From: an uncultured Christensenella sp.
Lineage (GTDB): Bacteria > Bacillota > Clostridia > Christensenellales > Borkfalkiaceae
DNA: 64,000 nucleotides
NCBI GenBank assembly: GCA_905203015.1
Contig: CAJKUC010000006.1
Location: 44,132-108,131 of the forward strand
Direction of reading: 5' to 3'
The notes under the pieces are model-generated. The model saw nothing but the letters and a program-made list of their open reading frames with translations, ran no database searches and was not told the origin of the DNA. A program made the translations under genes and the position numbers. This document shows positions 54,453-63,982 of the stretch, in pieces (the stretch's first letter is position 1; each line of letters begins with the position of its first letter).

Positions 54453-55403
54453 ATGGCGATTTTTACCATTATCCGCAGTGCGATAAATCTCGGCACGGCT
54501 TTCCTTTTCGGCTGTACGGGCGAAACGATCACGGAAAAATCGGGGCATCTGAATCTCGGAATCCCGGGAATTATGTGCATGGGCGCACTCGGCGGCTGCC
54601 GCGGCGTATCTATTTATCTGAAAGGAATGGATCCGTCGAATATCAACGCTTTTACGTTGCTTCTGATGGCAATATTGTTTTCCGTTTTATACGCGGGGCT
54701 GACGGGGATGATTTACGCGTTTCTCACCGTAGGGCTTCGTTGCAATCAGAACGTTACGGGGCTCACCGTCACAACGTTCGGCGTGGGGTGTTCCAAGTAT
54801 TTCATCAAAGGAATCAATACACAGAATTTCAATTATGCCAGCGAATCTTTGGGCAGGTTGTTTTCGTTCTCCGAAAATATGGGCGATTTCTGGCAGATTT
54901 TCTTCGGGCACGGCTCGCTTGTGTATATCGCGATTATCGTTGCGCTGATTTCGTCGTTCGTCTTCAAGAAAACGCGCGTGGGGCTGAAACTTCGTGCCGT
55001 CGGTGAAAATCCCGCGGCGGCGGACGCGGCGGGCATTAACGTCACGAAATATAAATACGGCGCGATTCTGATCGGCAGCGCCGTGGCGGGGCTCGGCGGG
55101 TTGTTCTACATTATGGACTTTTTGCACGGCTCGTGGGAATACGATGTGGACGCGATCGGCTGGCTTTCCGTTGCGCTTGTTATTTTCACATTGTGGAAGC
55201 CCGATTTAAGTATTCTCGGCTCGTTCCTGTTCGGCATGCTCAGAATTTTGCCTACGTATATTTCGGCGTTGCCGAGAGATATAGCGGGGTTGTTGCCTTA
55301 CGTTGTAACGATTGTCGTTCTGATCGTCACCAGCGTGCTCGACAGTAAAGAAAATCAGCCGCCCGCGGCGCTCGGTCTTTCGTATTTCCGCGAAGAACGC
55401 TGA
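54453..55403 (+). CDS. Nucleoside ABC importer permease (NupQ/YufQ-like)
   Basis: A 316-residue permease starting immediately after the stop of the previous one. About eight to ten helices; the family patterns GETITEKSGHLNLGIPGIMCMGA (split by its GE-turn at residues ~24-45) and the ATPase-contact loop GENPAAADAAGINVTKYKYGA (~residues 188-206) are both present. It forms the heterodimeric pore with the 53349 product. A strong terminator ends the operon 60 bases further on. Final residues (ENQPPAALGLSYFREER) are hydrophilic and cytoplasmic. Confidence 0.9.
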   Translation: MAIFTIIRSAINLGTAFLFGCTGETITEKSGHLNLGIPGIMCMGALGGCRGVSIYLKGMDPSNINAFTLLLMAILFSVLYAGLTGMIYAFLTVGLRCNQNVTGLTVTTFGVGCSKYFIKGINTQNFNYASESLGRLFSFSENMGDFWQIFFGHGSLVYIAIIVALISSFVFKKTRVGLKLRAVGENPAAADAAGINVTKYKYGAILIGSAVAGLGGLFYIMDFLHGSWEYDVDAIGWLSVALVIFTLWKPDLSILGSFLFGMLRILPTYISALPRDIAGLLPYVVTIVVLIVTSVLDSKENQPPAALGLSYFREER

Positions 55404-55462
55404 TGTTTGCGGCAATGCATAAGATGCGGCGCATAGCGGATTAAAACGGATAGAAAAATTAA

Positions 55463-55509
55463 AAATCGTCGTTGTTTTTCACACGTATGAAAAAACGGCG
55501 ATTTTTTTT
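55463..55509 (+). terminator. Terminator of the nucleoside importer operon
   Basis: AAATCGTCGTTGTTTTTCA pairs, with one mismatch, with TGAAAAAACGGCGATTT around CACGTA, followed by a run of T. Confidence 0.85.
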
Positions 55510-55700
55510 GTATCCGAGCGCAACGGGCAAAAGCGGAAGGAAACGAAACTGTTTCTTCCGCCTTTATTTTACCGTAAGCGCCGAAAATCGCGATTTTTCA
55601 CGCCGTTTCGTGTGATATAATCGAAATATCGTCGGGCGGAGAAACGGACGGAATCGAAAAGGTACAGTCGTTGCGTAAAGCCGAATCGGGGAGAAAAGAA

Positions 55701-56657
55701 ATGCAGGTGTACATAGAATATGCGTTTGCCGAAAATTTTCTGTTGGACTCGATGCTGTTGTATCTTGCTTTTTGCTTTATGCGGAAAAAAGCGAGAGTTG
55801 TTCCTTTGACGATTGCCGCTTCCGCCGGCGCTTGTTTTGCCTGTATATATGCGTTGTTTTCCGTGCCGTTTGTTCTTACGTTGATCGTGAAAACGCTTGC
55901 GGGCGCGGCGATGTGTCTGATTGCGTGTGCGCATATTCGCGAAAGAGGAGAAAAGCGCGGAAAAAGCGAAAGAAGAAAAGCGATAAAAGGGTACTTCGTT
56001 TATACGGCCGTTTTTTTTGCGCTTGCCGCCGCATTGTGCGGAATATTTTACGCGATAGATTATACGGGAAACAAACTGAAAACATGGCAGATTCCCGTCT
56101 GCGTGTTTTTCGTCGCGGCATGTCAAACGACGGCGAAGCGTATTTTTTCCGCAAAAAAAATATCGGCGTTCACGAGAAAATGCGTTTTATGTTCGGGAAA
56201 AAATTCCGTGCGGATCGTCGGATTTATCGACAGCGGCAACAGGGCGAAAACCGCAGACGGCGCGCCCGTGTGTTTCGTGGATCCGCAGACGGCGTTCGCG
56301 CTTTTCGACGAAACCGCAGAAGTTTCCGATTTCTGCGTGAATACGGTGAACGGCTCGAAGAAAATAAAAATTTTTTCGGGCTCGATTCTGATATACGAGG
56401 GAAACGAAGCGCATAGAATAGAAAAAGTATATTTCGCACCTTCGGCGCATATCCGCGGCGCGAATTATTCGGCGCTTCTGCCCGCGGACTGCTGTTTTTG
56501 CGAATCGTACGACGATCGGCGGAAGAGCGAACCGCGGAAAGGAAAGAGCACGGAGGCGCAGGCGGCTGTTTGTGAAGAAATTGCCGCAGCGGAAAGTATC
56601 GGCGGCGGGGCGGATAATAAAAACGAAAAAAAAGACGGAAAGAGGAGACGGCGGTGA
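55701..56657 (+). CDS. spoIIGA: Sigma-E processing peptidase SpoIIGA
   Basis: The start is ATG 55701, 7 bases after GGGGAG; a TTG 30 bases upstream has no ribosome site. The 318-residue protein has five membrane helices in the first ~155 residues and a cytoplasmic aspartic-protease domain with the catalytic motif GFIDSGN (Asp near residue 177). A low-complexity basic/Ala-Glu tail of ~50 residues follows. It cleaves the pro-sequence of sigma-E in the mother cell after a signal from the forespore. It is translationally coupled (GTGA) to sigE. The presence of the pair marks the host as a spore former. Confidence 0.9.
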   Translation: MQVYIEYAFAENFLLDSMLLYLAFCFMRKKARVVPLTIAASAGACFACIYALFSVPFVLTLIVKTLAGAAMCLIACAHIRERGEKRGKSERRKAIKGYFVYTAVFFALAAALCGIFYAIDYTGNKLKTWQIPVCVFFVAACQTTAKRIFSAKKISAFTRKCVLCSGKNSVRIVGFIDSGNRAKTADGAPVCFVDPQTAFALFDETAEVSDFCVNTVNGSKKIKIFSGSILIYEGNEAHRIEKVYFAPSAHIRGANYSALLPADCCFCESYDDRRKSEPRKGKSTEAQAAVCEEIAAAESIGGGADNKNEKKDGKRRRR

Positions 56658-57367
56658 AGTTTATAGAAGTGTTACGAAGTTTTTTACGGAAGATAGACGC
56701 GGAAGAAACGGTGGATTACGTATGCGGAACGGAGGCTTTGCCTTTGCCGTTCTCGCCGCAGGAAGAGCGGGAAATGCTCGACAGGCTGGAACGCGGAGAA
56801 AAAGAAGAAGCGGATAAAATCAAGGGCGAATTGATCAAGCACAATTTACGGCTTGTGGTGTATATCGCAAGAAAATTCGACAACACGGGCGTAGACGGCG
56901 ACGATCTCGTATCGATCGGCACGATCGGATTGATCAAGGCGATCAATTCTTTCCGCGCGGATAAAAATATCAAACTTGCCACATACGCTTCGCGTTGCAT
57001 CGAAAACGAAATTCTGATGTATCTGCGCCGCACCGCGCGGCTGAAAAGCGAAGTTTCCTTCGACGAGCCGCTGAATACCGATTTCGACGGCAACGAATTG
57101 CTTTTGTCCGACGTGCTGGGTACAAGCGCGGAAACCGTGTATGGCGGCGTGGAAGACCGTGCCGAAAAGGAATTGCTGAAAGATGCGCTGACGAAACTTT
57201 CGGAACGGGAGAGAAAAATTATGTTTTTGAGATTCGGGCTTTCGGGCGGGGAAGAGATGACGCAGAAAGACGTGGCGGATATGCTGGGAATTTCGCAAAG
57301 TTATATTTCCCGTCTGGAAAAGAAAATTATACAACGATTGCGTAAAGAAATCACGAAAATGGTGTAG
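56654..57367 (+). CDS. sigE: Sporulation sigma factor sigma-E
   Basis: A 237-residue sigma-70-type factor beginning at GTG 56654, which overlaps the spoIIGA stop. A short N-terminal pro-sequence (~residues 1-30) precedes EALPLPFSPQEEREML. Region 2 is HNLRLVVYIARKFDNTGVDGDDLVSIG, then GLIKAINSFRADKNIKLATYASRCIENEI (the -10 contact). Region 4 ends with QKDVADMLGISQSYISRLEKKI (the -35 helix-turn-helix). It drives the mother-cell programme after engulfment starts. sigG, often the next gene, is absent here; a terminator follows. Confidence 0.95.
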   Translation: MKFIEVLRSFLRKIDAEETVDYVCGTEALPLPFSPQEEREMLDRLERGEKEEADKIKGELIKHNLRLVVYIARKFDNTGVDGDDLVSIGTIGLIKAINSFRADKNIKLATYASRCIENEILMYLRRTARLKSEVSFDEPLNTDFDGNELLLSDVLGTSAETVYGGVEDRAEKELLKDALTKLSERERKIMFLRFGLSGGEEMTQKDVADMLGISQSYISRLEKKIIQRLRKEITKMV

Positions 57368-57425
57368 GATCGATCGATTTGCCGCCGTTTTGCGCGGCAT
57401 GCCTTGTGTACAAACCCGTTGAATA

Positions 57426-57460
57426 AAAGCGAAAAACCGCGCCGTAAACGCGGCTTTTTT
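57426..57460 (+). terminator. Terminator of spoIIGA-sigE
   Basis: CCGCG (57437-57441) pairs with CGCGG (57449-57453), with flanking AAAAGC/GCTTTT pairing, followed by TTTTTT. The 310 bases to the next gene contain one promoter and otherwise nothing recognised. Confidence 0.7.
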
Positions 57461-57601
57461 CTTTGTGCAAGCGCAATATAAAGTGAGGTGATGGATCTTT
57501 TTGCCGACGGATCGCCGGAACGACAGATAAAATATGTGATAACAGCGGCGGAAACGGGAGAAATTTCCTTGTGAAATATTTTGCAAATATAGACGAAAGG
57601 G

Positions 57602-57630
57602 TTGAAATCTTCGAGTGACTGTGATATAAT
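57602..57630 (+). promoter_or_regulatory. Promoter of the glycan locus
   Basis: TTGAAA (57602-57607), a 17-base spacer and TATAAT (57625-57630), giving a ~135-base leader before the aminotransferase gene. Confidence 0.7.
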
Positions 57631-57771
57631 AAATAAGTAAAAGTATAATTCGGAGTTCCCGAATTTTTAAACTTTAATATTTGATAAAAAAGCGTTGTTG
57701 CGGAAAAAACAAATTCGCATGCACTTTTACATCGATAAATTCAGAAAAAACAGAGCAAGAAGGCGAAATAA

Positions 57772-59022
57772 ATGGCTTTTACGAAGACGGAAAAATTTGA
57801 AAAGTTTGCAAAGAAAGTTTATCTTTCTTCTCCTACGATGCACGGGGAAGAATTGAAATACATGATGGAGGCGTTCGATACCAACTGGATGTCTACCGTA
57901 GGGGAAAATATCGACGAGATCGAACGGATAGCGGCGGAAAAAATCGGTTGCAGATACGCAGTGGCGTTGTCTTCGGGTACGGCGGCTTTGCATCTTGCGA
58001 TGAAACTTGCGGGAATCTGCCGCGGGGAAAAAGTGTTTTGTACGGATATGACGTTCGACGCTACGGTGAATCCCGTGGTGTACGAGGGCGGCATACCCGT
58101 TTTTATCGATACGGAAAGAGATACCTGGAATATGGATCCCGTCGCGTTGGAAAAAGCGTTTGAAATCTATCCCGACGTAAAGCATATCGTCGTGGCGAAT
58201 CTGTACGGCACGCCGGGAAAAATGGAAGAGATCAGAAAGATTGCAGATAAACACGGCGCGACGATCACGGAAGACGCGGCAGAATCTTTCGGATCCGTAT
58301 ACGAGGGCAGGCAGACGGGTACGTTCGGCGACGTGGGCGTGATCAGTTTCAACGGCAACAAGATCATTACGGGATCGTCGGGCGGCATGTTGCTTACGAA
58401 CGACGTCGAACAGGCGAATAAAGTGAGAAAATGGTCTACGCAGGCACGCGAAAACGCGCCCTGGTATCAGCATGAAGAACTGGGGTATAATTACCGCATG
58501 AGTAACGTGATCGCAGGCGTGGTGCGTGGGCAACTTCCCTATCTCGAAGAACATATCGCACAGAAAAAAGCGATATACGAACGCTATAAAAAAGGCTTTA
58601 AAGGCCTGCCCATACAAATGAATCCGTACGACGAAAAGAAGTCGAAGCCGAATTTCTGGCTTTCCTGCCTGATCATCGACAAAGCGGCAATGTGCAGACA
58701 GGTGCGCGGAGATACGGAAGCATGCTATGTGAAAGAGCACGGGAAATCATGCCCTACGGAAATTCTGGAAACGTTGGCGCAGTATAACGCGGAAGGCCGG
58801 CCGATCTGGAAGCCGATGCATATGCAGCCGATTTTCCGTATGAATCCGTTTATCACATGCAGCGGAAGCGGACGAGCCCGTACAAACGCCTATATCGAGG
58901 GCAGTGCGGAAGACGTAGGTGCGGATATATTCGCGCGCGGATTATGCCTTCCCAGCGATAATAAGATGACGACGGAGGAGCAGGATAAAATCATCGAAAT
59001 CGTCAGGGCGTGCTTTGATTGA
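57772..59022 (+). CDS. DegT/DnrJ/EryC1 (PglE-like) nucleotide-sugar aminotransferase
   Basis: A 416-residue PLP enzyme. It opens with YLSSPTMHGEELKYMMEAFD and NWMSTVGENI, then has the cofactor pocket ALSSGTAALHLAMKLAG (~residues 62-78), ITEDAAESFGSVYEG (Asp pairing with the pyridine N) and the Schiff-base Lys in SFNGNKIITGSSGGM (~residue 196). Such enzymes aminate C4 of UDP-keto sugars for bacillosamine, legionaminic or pseudaminic-type residues. It heads the glycan locus and precedes an initiating sugar-1-phosphate transferase, as in pgl-type operons. Its base composition is that of the host background. Confidence 0.9.
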   Translation: MAFTKTEKFEKFAKKVYLSSPTMHGEELKYMMEAFDTNWMSTVGENIDEIERIAAEKIGCRYAVALSSGTAALHLAMKLAGICRGEKVFCTDMTFDATVNPVVYEGGIPVFIDTERDTWNMDPVALEKAFEIYPDVKHIVVANLYGTPGKMEEIRKIADKHGATITEDAAESFGSVYEGRQTGTFGDVGVISFNGNKIITGSSGGMLLTNDVEQANKVRKWSTQARENAPWYQHEELGYNYRMSNVIAGVVRGQLPYLEEHIAQKKAIYERYKKGFKGLPIQMNPYDEKKSKPNFWLSCLIIDKAAMCRQVRGDTEACYVKEHGKSCPTEILETLAQYNAEGRPIWKPMHMQPIFRMNPFITCSGSGRARTNAYIEGSAEDVGADIFARGLCLPSDNKMTTEEQDKIIEIVRACFD

Positions 59023-59144
59023 TTTGTCGAATCGGTCGGATCGGGCGTGCGTAATTTGTGCCCGATCCGATTTTCCGACGTTTCGGCGCGGCAAACGGTT
59101 TTTACGGCGAAAGAAGATTGGCAAAAGAAGAGCGGAGAAGAGAA

Positions 59145-60176
59145 ATGGAGCGGAGCGAGGAAAGGAAAAAAATCGGGACGGATACCGGCGGCGTGAGTGC
59201 GGAGAGCGACGTGGCAACGGCAAAAGCGGCAACGGCCAAAGAAGCGGCGCTTGACGAAGAAAACGAAGCCGTAATCAAAGAAAAAGCGGAAGAAACGGCA
59301 CGGGAACTTTCTGCTGCTGCCGCCGTCGACATAAATTTCGTTGCGGACAGCACGCCTCTTGCGGAGAACTCCGCTCAAAACTTCGAGCAGAACGGCAACG
59401 AGCCGACGATCGGAAAGACGGAAGAAGAGATCGCGGTAAAAATAAAATATTCAGATGTTTATTACGATGAGTATATTGCGCATTTTGAAAAAAACACAAA
59501 AAAAAGATATGGCTATAAATTTATTAAAAGACTATTTGATTTTACAATATCTTTAATTGCCATTCTTTTGCTGTCACCGTTGTTCGTAATTATCGCAATT
59601 TTGATAAAAATTGATTCTAAAGGACCTGTTTTCTTTAGACAAAAACGAGTAGGACGGAATAAAAAAGAATTTACATGTATTAAGTTTCGTTCAATGAAAA
59701 TCGATGCGCCTCATGACGAAGCAACTTCATTGTTGGAGAATCCGGAAAAATACATAACTAAAGTCGGGCGAATTTTGAGAAAATCATCATTGGATGAATT
59801 GCCTCAGTTGTTTTGTTGTTTAATAGGCACAATGTCTATTATCGGATATAGACCTTTGGTCCTGACGGAAAAACATTGCAATAGCATGAGAGAAAAATTG
59901 GGCGTGTTTGAATTTCGTCCCGGAATTTCCGGCTATGCACAGGTCCATGGACGAGATGATGTATATTATAAAAACAAAGCAATTTTAGATGCAGAATATG
60001 TAAAAAAGGCGTCGGTTATATTAGATGTTAGATTGATGTTTCAAACAATTAAAATTGTTGTTACGAAAAAAGGGAATGACAGCGAAAAAATAGATAACGT
60101 CATTCAAACTACAGAAAAAGATCGAGAAGAACTGCAAGAAATAGCCGTAGGTGAAGGGGATTGCAAGCATGATTAA
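59145..60176 (+). CDS. Initiating undecaprenyl-phosphate sugar-1-phosphate transferase (PglC/WcaJ-type), chimeric
   Basis: The start is ATG 59145 after GGAGAAG; a longer frame back to 59058 lacks a ribosome site. The 343-residue protein has a ~105-residue Ala/Glu-rich N-terminal extension with no recognised fold. The catalytic domain then shows YKFIKRLFDFTISLI (the re-entrant membrane helix), FFRQKRVGRNKKEFTCIKFRSM, VGRILRKSSLDELPQL with the catalytic Asp-Glu pair, and IGYRPL. It transfers a sugar phosphate to the lipid carrier, starting a surface glycan. Codon use switches inside the gene near 59440-59460, from host-like to AT-rich, so the catalytic part was probably imported onto a native 5' end. 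Confidence 0.88.
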   Translation: MERSEERKKIGTDTGGVSAESDVATAKAATAKEAALDEENEAVIKEKAEETARELSAAAAVDINFVADSTPLAENSAQNFEQNGNEPTIGKTEEEIAVKIKYSDVYYDEYIAHFEKNTKKRYGYKFIKRLFDFTISLIAILLLSPLFVIIAILIKIDSKGPVFFRQKRVGRNKKEFTCIKFRSMKIDAPHDEATSLLENPEKYITKVGRILRKSSLDELPQLFCCLIGTMSIIGYRPLVLTEKHCNSMREKLGVFEFRPGISGYAQVHGRDDVYYKNKAILDAEYVKKASVILDVRLMFQTIKIVVTKKGNDSEKIDNVIQTTEKDREELQEIAVGEGDCKHD

Positions 60177-60224
60177 TGATTGCAATCTGATCACGACGGC
60201 GCAAAGTGAAAATAAGGAAAAAAG

Positions 60225-60989
60225 ATGATAACAGAACAAAGAACTTGTGGATTGGTATCAGTCATTATGCCATCGTACAATACGGCGAAGTATATAGAAA
60301 AAGCAATAAAATCAGTGGTCGCTCAAACCTATTCTGATTGGGAATTGTTGATTGTTGACGATTGCTCTACTGATAATACCGATGATATTGTATGGCAATT
60401 CTTATCAGACAAAAGAATTACGTATTTAAAAAATGAGCGTAATTTAGGTGCGGCAATATCGAGAAATAAAGCATTGAGTAAAGCGCGGGGCAGGTGGGTT
60501 GCTTTTTTAGATAGTGATGATTTTTGGGATGAGAAAAAACTGGAAAATCATTTAAAATTTATGCAAGAAAAGAAATCTGTGTTTTCTTGCACTGGTTATA
60601 ATGTCGTTGATGGAAATTATAAACTAATTAAAAAATTTAATACAAAAAAAGATAAATTAACATATAAAGATATTTTAAAAAGTTGCCGTATTGGGTGTTC
60701 GACTGTGATATATGATGTAAACATAATCGGTAAAGTTTATATGCCTGAAAAAGCAATCAAAAGAGAAGATTTTGCTTGTTGGTTACAGATATTAAAACAT
60801 GTACCGGTGGATTTTTTTCATGAATATTTAACGACTTACTTGTGTCGAGAAAATTCGGTTTCTGCAAACAAATTTAAGTTGGTGAAAGATCAATGGAATG
60901 TTTATAGAAAAATTGAAAAAATTTCTTGGTTGAACTCAATTTATTATATAATTTGTTGGGCAATCAATGGTTTTTTTAAATATAAATAA
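60225..60989 (+). CDS. Family 2 glycosyltransferase
   Basis: A 254-residue GT-A fold enzyme of the EpsE/WbbL style. The N-terminus VSVIMPSYNTAKYIEKAIKS is the hallmark of family GT2. LLIVDDCSTDNTD and the DxD-type metal site AFLDSDDFW (~residues 93-101) follow. The C-terminal part lacks membrane helices, so it acts at the inner face of the membrane on lipid-linked sugars. AT-rich DNA, consistent with the acquired part of the glycan locus. RBS AAGGAAAAA precedes ATG 60225 weakly. Confidence 0.9.
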   Translation: MITEQRTCGLVSVIMPSYNTAKYIEKAIKSVVAQTYSDWELLIVDDCSTDNTDDIVWQFLSDKRITYLKNERNLGAAISRNKALSKARGRWVAFLDSDDFWDEKKLENHLKFMQEKKSVFSCTGYNVVDGNYKLIKKFNTKKDKLTYKDILKSCRIGCSTVIYDVNIIGKVYMPEKAIKREDFACWLQILKHVPVDFFHEYLTTYLCRENSVSANKFKLVKDQWNVYRKIEKISWLNSIYYIICWAINGFFKYK

Positions 60990-61036
60990 CGTGTTGTATC
61001 GATAGGATTTTTCAAGTTATACAGCGGAGAATGCAG

Positions 61037-62341
61037 ATGAAAGTGCTTGTGATTAGTCATAATCCGGTTAGCAGTAATAACAATATGGGAAAAACGATGT
61101 TATCGTTGTTCTCCTGCTTTACGGAAGAAGAATTATGCCAATTTTATATTTATCCGACGTTCCCGGATGTACGAAAATGTACTTCTTATTATAGAATTAC
61201 AGATAAAGAAGCATTAAAAAATATTGTTTTTGGGAAAGACATCGGCAGAGAAATACAAACAGAGGAAATTTCTTTCTGCAATAATAAACTGTTCGAAAAT
61301 GCGGGGGATGAAAAATTATACAGAAATATAAAAAATAAGTTGCCGTTCCGCATGTTGTTGCGTGATGTCATGTGGAAATGTGCCCATTGGTTCGGAAAAA
61401 GGCTTCGTAAATGGATAGAAAAACAAAAGCCGACGTGTATTTTTTTTGCGCCAGGGGATGCAAAATTTATTTATGAAATAACGTTAAAAATTGCAAAAAA
61501 ATATAAATTGCCGATAATCACTTATATTTGCGATGATTACTATTTTGTAGAAAAAACTAAAGGCTTTCTGAAAAAGATACAGGTGAATTCTTTGCGTAAA
61601 GAGATAAAAAAGATTATAGAACATACGGCAAACGGGATTTGTATATGTGATGAGATCAAAGATCGGTACACCAAGCATTTTAGTCTGCCATGCACAACAA
61701 TTATGACGGGGGCAAGTTTTGAGATTTCAGATATAAAATCTTTATATCGAAGTGATTTTCATGATCCGTTGTCGATGGTTTATTTAGGAAACATACGGTG
61801 CAAAAGATACGTGTCTTTAATTCAGATAGGCAAAGTGTTGGAAGAGATTACAAGGGAGAGCGGAAAGCGGTATAAATTGAAAATTTATACTCCGGAAAAA
61901 GAAGACGAAATTTTAAAGCCTTTGAAAGAAATTTCAACAATTCAATTATGTGGTTTCGTGAGCGGACAAGACTATTTAAACGTTTTATGTTCGGCGGAAA
62001 TATTAGTGCATACGGAATCGTTTGATCCGGAAATGATTGATTTGGTGAAAAGTTCGATATCAACAAAAATTGCCGATTCTTTAGCGAGCGGACGTAAAAT
62101 TTTTGCGTATGGGTCTGAAGAGGTTGCTTCAATAAAATATTTGAAATCTACCGGCGGGGCATATGTGTCTACTTCTTCTTCAACGTTAAAGGAAATAATA
62201 ATAAAAGCATTTCAAGATACAGATGATGATGTTATAAGATGTGCGTTGAACGCGGCAAATATTAATCATAATGCCCGTAAAAACAGCGAAGTGGTGCATG
62301 AATTATGCTGCAAACTTAGCGGAGAAAAAGCAATATCATGA
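61037..62341 (+). CDS. Glycosyltransferase-like protein (GT-B fold)
   Basis: Two ATGs are in frame, at 61031 and 61037. The second, 7 bases after CGGAG, is preferred and gives 434 residues. The N-terminal Rossmann half begins MKVLVISHNPVSSNNNMG. The C-terminal half contains SMVYLGNIRCKRY and IQLCGFVSGQDYLNVL, followed by ILVHTESFD and KIADSLASGRKIFAYG, the layout of family 4-type donors. The usual E-x7-E is only partly kept. It acts in the cytoplasm on a lipid-linked glycan. Its stop overlaps the next gene by ATGA. Confidence 0.75.
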   Translation: MKVLVISHNPVSSNNNMGKTMLSLFSCFTEEELCQFYIYPTFPDVRKCTSYYRITDKEALKNIVFGKDIGREIQTEEISFCNNKLFENAGDEKLYRNIKNKLPFRMLLRDVMWKCAHWFGKRLRKWIEKQKPTCIFFAPGDAKFIYEITLKIAKKYKLPIITYICDDYYFVEKTKGFLKKIQVNSLRKEIKKIIEHTANGICICDEIKDRYTKHFSLPCTTIMTGASFEISDIKSLYRSDFHDPLSMVYLGNIRCKRYVSLIQIGKVLEEITRESGKRYKLKIYTPEKEDEILKPLKEISTIQLCGFVSGQDYLNVLCSAEILVHTESFDPEMIDLVKSSISTKIADSLASGRKIFAYGSEEVASIKYLKSTGGAYVSTSSSTLKEIIIKAFQDTDDDVIRCALNAANINHNARKNSEVVHELCCKLSGEKAIS

Positions 62342-63579
62342 AAATACTTCAGGTCAATAATGTCTACAAAAGAGGAAGCACGGGAAAAATTACATATGAT
62401 ATTCATTCAGAGTTATTAAAACAAGGGATAGAATCTATAGTTTGTTATGGCAGAGGTATAAACTTAAATGAACCATATGTTTATAAAATCTGTGGAGAAA
62501 TTTACTCAAAAATTAATAATTTGTTATCGCGCTTGACAGGAATTGCGTATGGAGGATGCTTTTTTTCGACCAACAGACTAATTCATATTATCAAAAAAGA
62601 AAAACCCGATGTCGTTCATTTGCAATGTTTGAACGGTCATTTTGTAAATATTTATCGCCTTATTAGGTGGCTAAAAAAGCATAATGTAAAAACAGTTTTA
62701 ACTTTACATGCGGAATTTATGTATACAGGTGGATGCGGTCACTCCATTGATTGCAATCAATGGAGTAGCAGCACGGGATGCGGCCACTCCAAATGCCCTC
62801 GCTATCGCTTGGATATGAAATCATGCTTTTTTGATCGTAGTCATACTATGTGGAAACGTATGAAAAGATCATTTGACGGATTTAATGACAATTTAATTGT
62901 CGTATCAGTTTCCCCGTGGCTTATGGCAAGAGCAAAATGTTCTTCTATTTTTGACGATAAACAACATACAGTAGTTTTAAACGGGGTAGATACCAATGTG
63001 TTCCATTATTACGGCGCTCATATGGCGGATGTTTTAAAAAAAACACTTGGAATATTAAAAAACGAAAAAGTAATTTTTCACGTCACGCCGATGTTTAACA
63101 ATGATATAAACAATATCAAAGGCGGATATTATGTATTGAAACTTGCTGAAAAAATGCTTGATAGCAATATTATATTTCTTGTGGCGGGTAATTATCCAGA
63201 AGGATTAAAAGTTTCGAAAAATGTTGTTTTATTGGGAAATATTGTTGATCAATTGCTTGTTGCACAATATTATTCAATGGCAGACATAACGTTATTGACC
63301 AGTAAAAAAGAAACATTTTCAATGGTAACGGCAGAAAGTTTATGTTGTGGAACCCCGGTCGTCGGGTTTGAAGCAGGGGCTCCTGAACAAATCGGTTTGC
63401 CGGCATACTGTTCTTTTGTTGAGTACGCCAATATCGATGATCTTTATGAGGCGGTGGTAAAACAGTGTTCCAAAGATAGAGATTTTGCTGTAATTTCTGA
63501 TGAGGCGAAAGAAGTATATAGTAAACAACAAATGGTGGAAGGTTATTTGAATGTATACAAGGTTCTTATTAAAAAATAG
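62338..63579 (+). CDS. Family 4 glycosyltransferase
   Basis: A 413-residue GT-B enzyme. The N-terminus MKILQVNNVYKRGSTGKI carries the GSTG acceptor loop. A Cys-rich middle (GCGHSIDCNQW, GCGHSKCPRY, residues ~132-160) is typical of WcaC/TupA-like capsule enzymes. The C-terminal donor domain has VLNGVDTNVF (~residue 218) and the E-x7-E region AESLCCGTPVVGFEAGAPE (~residues 330-350). It overlaps its upstream neighbour by ATGA, so the two are made together. AT-rich. Confidence 0.92.
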   Translation: MKILQVNNVYKRGSTGKITYDIHSELLKQGIESIVCYGRGINLNEPYVYKICGEIYSKINNLLSRLTGIAYGGCFFSTNRLIHIIKKEKPDVVHLQCLNGHFVNIYRLIRWLKKHNVKTVLTLHAEFMYTGGCGHSIDCNQWSSSTGCGHSKCPRYRLDMKSCFFDRSHTMWKRMKRSFDGFNDNLIVVSVSPWLMARAKCSSIFDDKQHTVVLNGVDTNVFHYYGAHMADVLKKTLGILKNEKVIFHVTPMFNNDINNIKGGYYVLKLAEKMLDSNIIFLVAGNYPEGLKVSKNVVLLGNIVDQLLVAQYYSMADITLLTSKKETFSMVTAESLCCGTPVVGFEAGAPEQIGLPAYCSFVEYANIDDLYEAVVKQCSKDRDFAVISDEAKEVYSKQQMVEGYLNVYKVLIKK

Positions 63580-63982
63580 AACAACATTGTTGACGGAAAA
63601 ATTGATAGTAACAATTTTTGCCTGTGCTTATTTGATTTTATTTTTAACTATAAGTAAATTGACTTTAATATCAAGTATATTTTTTTATGCTTCATTCATA
63701 TTGATTTTTTTAGTATGGCTGCTTAATCTTTCTTCTGGTATTCAAAAGGTGGATCGACTTGCGATCGCTATTATAATAATATCATTTTTTTGTATATCAG
63801 TTAATGCCATCTTATGTGATGCTGTTATTTCTTTTAATTATATGAAGAAATACATTATGTTCTGTTCCACCATATTATGGTTCTCTGTTATGAGCAATGC
63901 AAATGTTATTTCAATGAAGTCGATAAGGCGCGCAATTCACTTGATGAATTTTCTATTTTCTTTTTTTCATTTAAATCTATAA
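63551..63982 (+). pseudogene. Polymerase/ligase-like membrane protein, frameshifted or truncated
   Basis: The start ATG 63551 lies inside the previous gene, 8 bases after GGAAGG. About 143 residues follow, with four or five hydrophobic segments (YLILFLTISKLTL, FYASFILIFLVWLL, LAIAIIIISFFCISV, YIMFCSTILWFSV). This is the N-terminal pattern of Wzy/O-antigen polymerase-like proteins, which normally exceed 350 residues. The frame stops at 63982, but just after a run of seven T (63961-63967) another frame is open to the window edge. A single-base slip would restore a longer protein, so this may be a sequencing error, a pseudogene or a phase-variable site. Confidence 0.55.
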
